Assembly (NCBI GenBank): GCA_006227965.1
Contig: SBFL01000394.1
Coordinates: 1 to 5,663, forward strand
DNA from: Bacteroidota bacterium
GTDB lineage: Bacteria > Bacteroidota > Bacteroidia > Flavobacteriales > Flavobacteriaceae
Direction of reading: 5' to 3'
DNA length: 5,663 nt
Shown here piece by piece: positions 1-5,501 of this stretch (positions within the stretch are counted from its first letter, which is position 1; the number at the start of each line of letters is the position of its first letter). The position numbers were made by a program, and so were the translations under genes. A model generated the notes under the pieces. The model did no database searches. It had not been told where the DNA came from and saw only the letters and a program-made list of their open reading frames with translations.

Positions 1-2568
1 ACAGGTTGCTTTGTCGATGTAACTCATGAGGTTGCCCCTTATGATCTTGCAAATGTCCTGGCCGCACCTCTCAGCCCGACGGTTTGTTTCGGGGATTCTT
101 CAGGGGAACTAACAATAGAGGTCACCGGTTATACAGGGGCTTATGATTACGAGGTCTTTGTTTCAGACGGAACCCCGACCGGAATCGCCGGAAGCGGAGA
201 TACCGCAAACAATCCGTTGACAATTACCGGACTGTCCGGAGGAAACCACTTCGTTCGCATCACCCAGACGGCTGCTCCATTTTGTCAGGAGGACTCCAAT
301 GTGGTGACAATAGTTTCTCCAAATGCCCCTCTTGCCTCAGTCCTGCAACAGGTGGCAGATGTTGCCTGTACGAACGACCAGGGTGAAATACTTGTAACTC
401 CGGCCGGCGGGTATGCCCCATATGACCTGTTGCTCACCAACACGACCACAGGGCAGTCCTATACGGCAACCGGGGTTGTTTCACGGGTATTTACCGGTCT
501 TTCCGCCGGGGACTATACTCTTAGTGTTGCGGATGCAGAAGGATGCGTCTACAACGATGCTGTTACCCTGACGGAGCCCCTGCCCATTACAGGTGAGATC
601 CGGGCCGTGCCCACAGCACTTTCCTGTTTCGGCGGTGACACGGCCATTGTAGAGGCCTTCAATGTAAGCGGTGGAGAAGGCAGCTATCTGTATGTTCTGA
701 ATTACTACGATGCCTCAGGCAGCACCATTGAGTTTAGCTCAGGCTTTCAGCCCAGCCCGGTCTTCGAGAACCTCGGTGCCGGCATCTACAGCATCACCAT
801 TACCGATGCCTGGAATTGTGACTTCGAAACGCCCCAGGTGGTCATCACTGAGCCGGACGAGGTAATCGCCTCCCTGGTCCAGAATACAGCCATGACCTGT
901 ACTACGGGTGCAGAACTCGTCCTTACAGCTTCAGGTGGAACTGCCCCCTATGAATACAGTACTGACGGGGTTGCCTTCTTCCCGATGTCTGGAGGAAACA
1001 CCCATGTGTTTTCCGTAACCGATGGCTCCTATCAGTACTTTGTTCGTGATTCCCTTGGGTGTGAAGCTTCTGTCTCTAACCAGGTGACCATAGAACCTGT
1101 AGCGCCCCTGGTATTGAATTTGGACACCAGCGGAGCAATGCTGAATTGTAGCGGAGAAGCCACCGCCTCTATTAGTGCCACCGCCAGCGGTGCCCTTGGC
1201 GGTTACCAGTTTGAACTCTACGGGGATGCTGGCCTTACTAACCTGATTTCAGGGCCCCAGGCCGACGGCTCGTTTTACAATCTCGGCACAGGCAGTTACT
1301 GGGTTCGGGTTACTAGTGCAGATTGTGAAGAGGTTTCTTCCGAGGTCATCATAACAGAGCCCGCGCCCCTGCAGGTAGACCGGGAGGAGTTCACAGACCT
1401 TACCTGTTCCGGCCAGGACGATGGTACCATCACAGTGGAAGTATCCGGCGGAACAGGAGAGATCCTGTATGCGATCTCACCGAACCTCGATAAGTTTGAC
1501 ACTGTCAACGAATTTACAGGGCTGGCCCCGGGCACCTATGCTGTAATCGCCCAGGACCAGAGCGGATGTTTCCTGTACTTCCAGTTTTTCCTTGAAGAAC
1601 CAGCTCCGATAGCGGTGACTGCTTCAGCTATGCCTGAAATTTGTACGGGAAGTGCCGATGGGGCTATTGATGTACAGATCAGCGGGGGAACCGCCCCGTA
1701 TCGCACGTCTTTGAACTCTCCGGACGAGGCGGACTTTGTACAGGGCCAGACTGCTTTCACCGGTTTGTCCGCGGGCACTTATGTTATTTTCGTAAGGGAT
1801 GCCCAGGATTGTGAGACAAGTGTAATCGTAGAGGTGGACCCGGGGGTTAACCTGAACGCCGAGGTTACCCCTATATACGAGTGTACGGACATCCTGCCTG
1901 AGAATTATCTGGAGGTGATCCTCGAGGATCCCACAATAGCTGACGAGGTCATGTATGCCCTGGATTCCACGGATCCGGCAGACATGCAGCTGGATGCAGA
2001 CTTCAGGAGTCTGCCGCCCGGACCTCATTACCTGGCTGTTTCCCACACCAATGGTTGTTTAATAACCATCGATTTCGAAATCGCAGCCTTTGAACCCCTG
2101 GCTTTGACCCTGGAGATGCAGAACATTAATGAGATCACTGCAATAGCCACCGGAGGTCAGCCGGAGTATACCTTCTATTTCAACGGAGAGGACAATGGTT
2201 CGGACAACACCTATTACATCAACCAGACCGGCACCTACACGGTCCGGGTCGTGGATCAGAACGGGTGTATAGCCGAGGCAGAGATCTTCATGGAGTTTAT
2301 CGATATAGAAATCCCCAATTTCTTCACCCCTAACGGGGATGGTTTGGGTGATTCTTGGATCCCTGAGAACCTGCAGGGCTTCCCGGAGATACTAATCAAA
2401 ATTTATGATCGTTATGGTAGGGTAGTGGCCGAGGTAACTCAGGCGAACGCATGGGATGGAACCTATGACGGCAAAGAGCTCCCTACCGGAGATTACTGGT
2501 ATGTAATCAAACTCAACGGGGAGAATGACGCCCGAGAATTCGTCGGACACTTCACCCTTTACCGTTAA
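1..2568 (+). CDS. T9SS-exported SprB-repeat surface adhesin with gliding motility-associated C-terminal domain (3' part, 5' end outside window)
   Basis: The reading frame is open from base 1 and gives 855 residues before the TAA, so the start lies left of the window; the ATG at 217 is internal. Seen: tandem Ig-like modules of 79-94 residues. Each opens near a Cys followed by a SprB-repeat-like stretch (for example CSGQDDGTITVEVSGGTG, around residues 469-486) and closes with a GLxAGxYxxxxxDxxGC-like segment and a TEP linker. Residues about 771-855 form the type-B T9SS C-terminal domain, with NFFTPNGDG at 773-781, then IKIYDRYGRVV, WDGTYDGKELPTGDYWYVIK and a terminal FVGHFTLYR. Known: such proteins cross the outer membrane through the type IX system, and SprB is the gliding adhesin of Flavobacterium johnsoniae. 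Inferred: a cell-surface adhesin exported with the PorP/SprF-like protein encoded next. Whether it serves gliding, attachment or something else cannot be told. One oddity is NGDGLGDSW, where most relatives have GLND. Confidence 0.93.
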   Translation, partial: TGCFVDVTHEVAPYDLANVLAAPLSPTVCFGDSSGELTIEVTGYTGAYDYEVFVSDGTPTGIAGSGDTANNPLTITGLSGGNHFVRITQTAAPFCQEDSNVVTIVSPNAPLASVLQQVADVACTNDQGEILVTPAGGYAPYDLLLTNTTTGQSYTATGVVSRVFTGLSAGDYTLSVADAEGCVYNDAVTLTEPLPITGEIRAVPTALSCFGGDTAIVEAFNVSGGEGSYLYVLNYYDASGSTIEFSSGFQPSPVFENLGAGIYSITITDAWNCDFETPQVVITEPDEVIASLVQNTAMTCTTGAELVLTASGGTAPYEYSTDGVAFFPMSGGNTHVFSVTDGSYQYFVRDSLGCEASVSNQVTIEPVAPLVLNLDTSGAMLNCSGEATASISATASGALGGYQFELYGDAGLTNLISGPQADGSFYNLGTGSYWVRVTSADCEEVSSEVIITEPAPLQVDREEFTDLTCSGQDDGTITVEVSGGTGEILYAISPNLDKFDTVNEFTGLAPGTYAVIAQDQSGCFLYFQFFLEEPAPIAVTASAMPEICTGSADGAIDVQISGGTAPYRTSLNSPDEADFVQGQTAFTGLSAGTYVIFVRDAQDCETSVIVEVDPGVNLNAEVTPIYECTDILPENYLEVILEDPTIADEVMYALDSTDPADMQLDADFRSLPPGPHYLAVSHTNGCLITIDFEIAAFEPLALTLEMQNINEITAIATGGQPEYTFYFNGEDNGSDNTYYINQTGTYTVRVVDQNGCIAEAEIFMEFIDIEIPNFFTPNGDGLGDSWIPENLQGFPEILIKIYDRYGRVVAEVTQANAWDGTYDGKELPTGDYWYVIKLNGENDAREFVGHFTLYR
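85..2058 (+). repeat. Tandem array of eight SprB-like modules within the adhesin
   Basis: Protein-level repeats whose opening cysteines are at residues 29, 123, 209, 300, 383, 469, 548 and 628 of the partial protein (bases 85, 367, 625, 898, 1147, 1405, 1642, 1882), a period of 79-94 residues. Closing cysteines are at residues 95, 182, 273, 354, 442, 523, 604 and 686. The glycine-rich core (SGGTAPY or variants such as AGGYAPY) is clear in modules 2, 4, 6 and 7, looser in 1, 3 and 5, and absent from module 8. By eye the DNA of the modules is well diverged, so this is an old protein repeat and not a recent tandem duplication. A ninth, variant module follows (residues about 698-770) and leads into the sorting domain. 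Confidence 0.82.
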
Positions 2569-2578
2569 AAAACAACCT

Positions 2579-3538
2579 ATGCCCAAGATGCGCTTGAGAT
2601 TTTTACCCCTATTGGCAATGATGTGGGTTTTAGGTTCCAGCGGGCAGGAGCTGAACTCGCCCCAGCTCTCCCAGTACCTGGCAGACAACCCTTTTGTGCT
2701 GGCGCCCACCTATGCCGGCATTGGTGATCATGTAAAAATCCGCCTTAACGGCCTAAGCCAGTGGGTCGGCATCAAAGACGCCCCACAGACCCAGTCCCTG
2801 GCTGCTGATGCGCGGATTGGCAACCGCTCCGGAGTTGGGGTTTTCCTGTACAATGACCGTAACGGGTATACCCGTCAGCAGGGGGCCCGGCTCAGTTTTG
2901 CGCACCATCTTACCCTGGACAAATATGAGGACGAATTTCTGTCTTTCGGAATCTCCTATAATTTCAACCAGTTCCGAATCGATGTGGAGGAATTCCAGAA
3001 TGCCGGGGGGGAACCGTCTGTAACAGATGATCGCTCTACCAGCAACCACAACTTTGATGTGGGGGTTATGTACCGAAAAAACAAGTTCTATGTCAGCGTA
3101 AATGCTTCCAACCTTCTGGATAAAGACCTCACCGGCTTCAACCCCACCTTTGAACCCAACCAGCTGAGGAATTATTATGTCTACAGCGGAATCAGGTGGT
3201 CCAAAAACAAAAACAGCCGTCTTGAACTGGAGCCCTCCATACTGTACAAAATCTTCGAGAGTGATGGGCGATCCGAAACAGACCTGAACATGAAGCTGCG
3301 TTTCTACGACTTTGAGGACTACTATTATACCGGGGTGAACTACCGGTTTTTGAATGACCAGATAGGACGGCCTCTGTATATCGCGCCATTCGTAGGCCTG
3401 AAAAAAAGTAATTTTTATTTCGCCTATTCCGTTCAGGTGATCCTGAACGACATACTTGCCTATAGTTACGGAACACACGTGATTACCGTGGGTGTTGACC
3501 TTTTCCAGGGCCTCAGCAACTGCCGCTGTACCTATTAG
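2579..3538 (+). CDS. PorP/SprF family type IX secretion system outer-membrane protein
   Basis: 319 residues from the ATG at 2579, about the usual size for the family. Seen: a signal peptide (MPKMRLRFLPLLAMMWVLGS then SGQ), with likely cleavage near residue 23. Next come QLSQYLADNPFVLAPTYAG and, at about residues 60-72, SQWVGIKDAPQTQ, matching the family's 'QY...NPAYAG...QW.G..G.P.T' pattern. Alternating beta strands follow (FLSFGISYNFNQF, GVMYRKNKFYVSVNASNLL), and the protein ends in YGTHVITVGVDLFQG and SNCRCTY. Known: SprF is needed for secretion of SprB, and PorP/SprF-like proteins are often encoded directly after type-B sorting-domain proteins. Inferred: dedicated export or anchoring partner of the upstream adhesin, from which it is separated by 10 bases. 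Start choice: ATG 2579 or ATG 2588 keeps an ordinary signal peptide; the in-frame ATG at 2525 lies inside the adhesin gene and would put 18 polar residues before it. Only A-rich sequence, no Shine-Dalgarno, precedes the start. Confidence 0.92.
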   Translation: MPKMRLRFLPLLAMMWVLGSSGQELNSPQLSQYLADNPFVLAPTYAGIGDHVKIRLNGLSQWVGIKDAPQTQSLAADARIGNRSGVGVFLYNDRNGYTRQQGARLSFAHHLTLDKYEDEFLSFGISYNFNQFRIDVEEFQNAGGEPSVTDDRSTSNHNFDVGVMYRKNKFYVSVNASNLLDKDLTGFNPTFEPNQLRNYYVYSGIRWSKNKNSRLELEPSILYKIFESDGRSETDLNMKLRFYDFEDYYYTGVNYRFLNDQIGRPLYIAPFVGLKKSNFYFAYSVQVILNDILAYSYGTHVITVGVDLFQGLSNCRCTY

Positions 3539-3584
3539 GCTCTCCTTTTGTGTGCCCTCCCGGCCTGGGTGTTCTTTTTTCTGC

Positions 3585-3592
3585 TAGTTTTG
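3585..3592 (+). promoter_or_regulatory. Candidate Bacteroidota -7 box (TAGTTTTG) for folB
   Basis: TAGTTTTG fits the TAnnTTTG -7 consensus of Bacteroidota primary-sigma promoters. I see no convincing TTG-type -33 box 19-23 bases upstream, where the sequence is GC-rich. It lies 7 bases before the TTG start at 3600, so transcription from it would begin at or next to the start codon. Its first three bases are also the stop codon (TAG) that closes the folB frame upstream. Confidence 0.35.
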
Positions 3593-3599
3593 CACAAAA

Positions 3600-3965
3600 T
3601 TGACTGTTTTGGGAAAGGTCCGGCTTGATAATATCCGTCTTTATGCGTTTCACGGATGCATGAAGGAAGAGGGGGTCATAGGTTCCGACTACCGCGTAGA
3701 CCTTGAAGTAAGTGCGGACCTGAAAAGGGCTGCAGCATCTGACCGCCTTTCCGATACGGTTGATTACGTTCACCTGCACGCCATTATTCGCGAGGAGATG
3801 GGGGTTCGCAGCAAGCTTCTCGAATCAGTGGCAGCCCGTATCCTGGACAGGATCTTTCAGGAGGTTCCCTCTGTGGAATCTGGAGAAATAGCCATCTCGA
3901 AGATAAACCCGCCAATAGGCGGTGATGTGCAGCAGGTCACCGTAATTCTCAGTAAAGAACGGTGA
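3600..3965 (+). CDS. folB: Dihydroneopterin aldolase (folate biosynthesis)
   Basis: 121 residues, normal for FolB. The enzyme splits 7,8-dihydroneopterin into 6-hydroxymethyl-7,8-dihydropterin and glycolaldehyde in the cytoplasm, on the folate pathway. Seen: an N-terminal LDNIRLYAFHGCMKEEGVIG block, DTVDYVHLH at residues 52-60, SKLLESVAARI at 71-81 and ISKINPPIGGDV at 99-110. By alignment from memory with the Staphylococcus aureus enzyme, E24, Y56, E75 and K101 correspond to its E22, Y54, E74 and K100, so the active site appears complete. Start: no ATG is available; an in-frame TAG at 3585 blocks extension. TTG at 3600 (MTVLGKV) or TTG at 3609 (MGKV) are the options, and the shorter one resembles the usual start of flavobacterial homologues. 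It sits between the adhesin pair and tRNA-Cys, with no obvious functional link to either. Confidence 0.93.
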   Translation: MTVLGKVRLDNIRLYAFHGCMKEEGVIGSDYRVDLEVSADLKRAAASDRLSDTVDYVHLHAIIREEMGVRSKLLESVAARILDRIFQEVPSVESGEIAISKINPPIGGDVQQVTVILSKER

Positions 3966-3968
3966 GAG

Positions 3969-3992
3969 ATTTTTTCTGTAGCGGGAAAAAAT
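3969..3992. repeat. AT-rich perfect inverted repeat after folB
   Basis: ATTTTTTC (3969-3976) is mirrored exactly by GAAAAAAT (3985-3992), with an 8-base loop, starting 4 bases after the folB stop. The stem is 8 bp with a single G-C pair plus a possible inner T-G wobble, so it is weak and lacks a GC core. It may end folB transcripts or may be part of the upstream region of the tRNA promoter, whose -7 box begins 3 bases later. Confidence 0.5.
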
Positions 3993-3994
3993 AG

Positions 3995-4002
3995 TAAATT
4001 TG
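3995..4002 (+). promoter_or_regulatory. -7 box (TAAATTTG) of the probable tRNA-Cys promoter
   Basis: TAAATTTG is an exact match to the Bacteroidota TAnnTTTG -7 consensus and ends 13 bases before the mature 5' end of the tRNA, which would give a leader of only a few bases. The -33 element is unclear: TTCTG at 3974-3978, 16 bases upstream, is the nearest candidate and is both imperfect and slightly close. Confidence 0.6.
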
Positions 4003-4015
4003 TCCCTGCTTAAAA

Positions 4016-4086
4016 GGCATCGTGGCCGAGTGGCTAGGCACAGCTCTGCAAAAGCTTGTACAGCGGTTCGAATCCGCTCGATGCCT
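4016..4086 (+). tRNA. tRNA-Cys (anticodon GCA)
   Basis: A 71-base cloverleaf. Acceptor GGCATCG (4016-4022) pairs fully with CGATGCC (4079-4085). D stem is GCC/GGC (4025-4027 and 4037-4039). Anticodon stem CAGCT/AGCTT (4041-4045 and 4053-4057) has a C-U mismatch at its outer pair. Anticodon loop CTGCAAA has GCA at 4048-4050. T stem AGCGG/CCGCT flanks loop TTCGAAT (4067-4073). The discriminator base is T (4086), the U73 identity base expected for cysteine tRNA. The terminal CCA is not encoded (the next bases are CTG), so it must be added by the CCA-adding enzyme. Confidence 0.96.
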
Positions 4087-4093
4087 CTGAGTG

Positions 4094-4123
4094 AAAAACC
4101 CTGGAAGATTTCCGGGGTTTTTT
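4094..4123. terminator. Bidirectional intrinsic terminator between tRNA-Cys and the LysE-family gene
   Basis: A 13-bp stem: AAAAACCCTGGAA (4094-4106) pairs with TTCCGGGGTTTTT (4110-4122) around a 3-base loop (GAT), with one T-G wobble. Six T's (4118-4123) end the plus-strand transcript, and the A-run at 4094-4098 gives five T's on the minus strand. It sits 7 bases after the tRNA, and its right arm touches the stop codon of the convergent gene, so one hairpin can serve both directions. Confidence 0.85.
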
Positions 4124-4787
4124 ATTCCCGGATCAATTCAATGCCCTGTTCCAGGTTGAGCTGATCTTTTGGAAGAAACCCCTTAATAATCAATACGGCG
4201 CCGCAGATCACCAGAATCACTCCAAGGGCTTTCTTTACCCAGAAAATACGCTCCCGAGTAAGTTTTCTGCGCAACTGTTTAGCGAGCAAAATCTTAATAA
4301 TATCAGTAGTCAGATAGGCTCCCAGCATGGTCGCAAAAAATGTAATGATCCGATTGGAGTCATTGTCCAGGCTGGGCCCAACAATGATTATGACTCCAAG
4401 CCAGAAGACCAGGACTCCGATATTGATGAAGTTCAGCAAAAACCCTTTTACGAAAAGGCCCAGGTAATCGCTTCCCTTTGTGACTATTCTCGGTTTCTTT
4501 TCCTTGAAATCAGAACGGAAGAATATGGTGAGCCCGTAAACCAGCAGAATTACCCCTCCAAACACATACAGTCCCGGTTGGTTGCTGAGGTTTTCAAGGA
4601 GTTGAAAGCTGCTGAAATAGGCAATTACCAGAAAAAAGATGTCAGCTACAACCACCCCCATATCAAGGGCAAACCCAGCCCGAAAACCCTTGGTGGCACT
4701 TGTTTCAAGAAGAACAAAGAACACGGGCCCAACCATGAAGCTAAGCAAGAAGCCTAGTGGGATCGCTGCCTGTATATCTTCAATCAT
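4122..4787 (-). CDS. LysE/RhtB-family inner-membrane transporter
   Basis: 221 residues, usual length for LysE/RhtB exporters, which move amino acids or similar small metabolites out of the cell. Seen: six likely membrane segments at about residues 7-29, 36-60, 71-90, 110-137, 145-167 and 184-203. The first holds the family's conserved LLSFMVGPVFFVLL with G20-P21, followed by KGFRAGFALDMGVVVADI. In the fourth segment, GFLLNFINIGVLVFW replaces the family's common 'GF..N..NPK' sequence, so the usual Asn-Pro is Asn122-Ile123. Charged stretches lie between segments 3 and 4 (DFKEKKPR) and 5 and 6 (KQLRRKLTRER). Substrate unknown. It follows the GIN-domain gene by 6 bases and is last in the leftward operon. 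AAAAGGA at the end of the upstream gene lies 11 bases before the ATG, far for a ribosome-binding site. Confidence 0.88.
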   Translation of the reverse strand: MIEDIQAAIPLGFLLSFMVGPVFFVLLETSATKGFRAGFALDMGVVVADIFFLVIAYFSSFQLLENLSNQPGLYVFGGVILLVYGLTIFFRSDFKEKKPRIVTKGSDYLGLFVKGFLLNFINIGVLVFWLGVIIIVGPSLDNDSNRIITFFATMLGAYLTTDIIKILLAKQLRRKLTRERIFWVKKALGVILVICGAVLIIKGFLPKDQLNLEQGIELIRE

Positions 4788-4793
4788 TTTGCG

Positions 4794-5483
4794 CTACATC
4801 CTTTTAATGGTCCCGCCAAAAACAGTTTTCTCATCCATCTTGGCCGGATCTCCGTATACGAGGACCTCGCCCCCGGCTTTTACCGTTGCCTTCACATAAT
4901 CTGTGGCATTAATCTCCGCCTGTGAACCCGCGTTCACGTTGACGGTGCAGAAACCCGTTTCAAATGCCTTGCCCCGGTAAATTCCGCCCGTATTAATTTG
5001 AACGTCCTGATTTTTGGACCTGCCCTCGGCCGTTATAAGCCCGCCTGTGACGGCTTTTACTAGAAACTGGGTTACTTCCGCCCTTATCTGAATTTCTCCT
5101 CCTTCCTGGGCTTTGACTTCCAGAACCTCCTGTCTGATTGGCTCTTTGGAAATTATCCGCCCATCTTCATTGACGTCTATTACCGTCAGGGACTGGTTGT
5201 AATACAGATCGACAAAAGTCCGGTAGCCACTAAAGATCTTGGTTACTTTCATACGGATCTTGAGAATGCCGTCGCTGTTGACAACAGACACTTCCGAAGT
5301 GTTTGCTCCCTTGATAACTGCTTCGTTCCTGTCTCCCGGAATCAAATTGACAGAAATACCATCAAAAACCTTGAGCTCGGAAAATGCCTGAAGTTTTTCG
5401 GTAATGGCGGCGTCCTGGGCAACCGCAGTATCAGATGCGGTCCAGAAATACAAGATCCATGAAATAAATACAATGCGTAACAT
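4794..5483 (-). CDS. Secreted GIN-domain (DUF2807) protein, putative auto-transporter adhesin-head type
   Basis: 229 residues. Seen: a signal peptide (MLRIVFISWILYFWTASDTA, then VAQ) with likely cleavage after A22. The DUF2807 entry signature FSELKVFDGISVNLIPG is at residues 34-50. From about residue 120 there are 19-21-residue beta turns with recurring Val-x-Ala/Asn...Gly-Gly steps (FLVKAVTGG, VQINTGG, VNVNAGS, TVKAGGEVLVYG), and the ending FGGTIKRM is typical of the family. Known: these proteins are common in Bacteroidota, are predicted to be beta-helical and are of unproven function. Inferred: periplasmic or surface-exposed. No lipoprotein Cys or T9SS sorting domain is visible. It starts 18 bases after the rnr stop, so it likely shares that transcript. 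Downstream lies the LysE-family gene. No clear Shine-Dalgarno sequence. Confidence 0.88.
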   Translation of the reverse strand: MLRIVFISWILYFWTASDTAVAQDAAITEKLQAFSELKVFDGISVNLIPGDRNEAVIKGANTSEVSVVNSDGILKIRMKVTKIFSGYRTFVDLYYNQSLTVIDVNEDGRIISKEPIRQEVLEVKAQEGGEIQIRAEVTQFLVKAVTGGLITAEGRSKNQDVQINTGGIYRGKAFETGFCTVNVNAGSQAEINATDYVKATVKAGGEVLVYGDPAKMDEKTVFGGTIKRM

Positions 5484-5501
5484 ACCGGGCGGCTTATGTA
5501 T

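Noticed and set aside
1296..2046. Three minus-strand open frames (79, 80 and 140 codons) opposite the adhesin
   Set aside because: They overlap a repeat-rich gene with intact domains; the translations look like antisense of Gly/Thr/Pro-rich repeats and not real proteins.
85..2058. Recent tandem DNA duplication or phase-variable repeat in the adhesin
   Set aside because: By eye the modules share protein pattern but not near-identical DNA, and no short homopolymeric or tandem tract suggests slippage.
2808..3023. A 71-codon plus-strand frame inside the PorP/SprF gene
   Set aside because: Fully nested in another frame of a well-supported gene, with no recognisable features.
2753..3478. A 241-codon minus-strand open frame opposite the PorP/SprF gene
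   Set aside because: It lies wholly within a gene with clear family motifs on the other strand, and its translation shows no recognisable domain or plausible start context; it is a shadow of codon bias.
3555..3580. Possible terminator after the PorP/SprF gene (CCC...GGG followed by TTCTTTTTT)
   Set aside because: Only a 3-bp stem can be formed reliably before the T-run, too weak to call; the T-run alone is not enough.
3192..3779. Minus-strand frames of 94 and 88 codons across the PorP/SprF and folB genes
   Set aside because: Antisense to two genes with conserved motifs; no domain, signal or promoter seen.
4016..4123. tRNA-Cys 3' end as an integration site for a mobile element
   Set aside because: No integrase, no duplicated tRNA 3' fragment and ordinary core genes on both sides; the hairpin right after it is a normal terminator.
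4639..4899. Plus-strand frame of 86 codons over the LysE/GIN junction (and a similar one at 5404-5589)
   Set aside because: Both are antisense to clear minus-strand genes and cross their boundaries, with no coding signature of their own.
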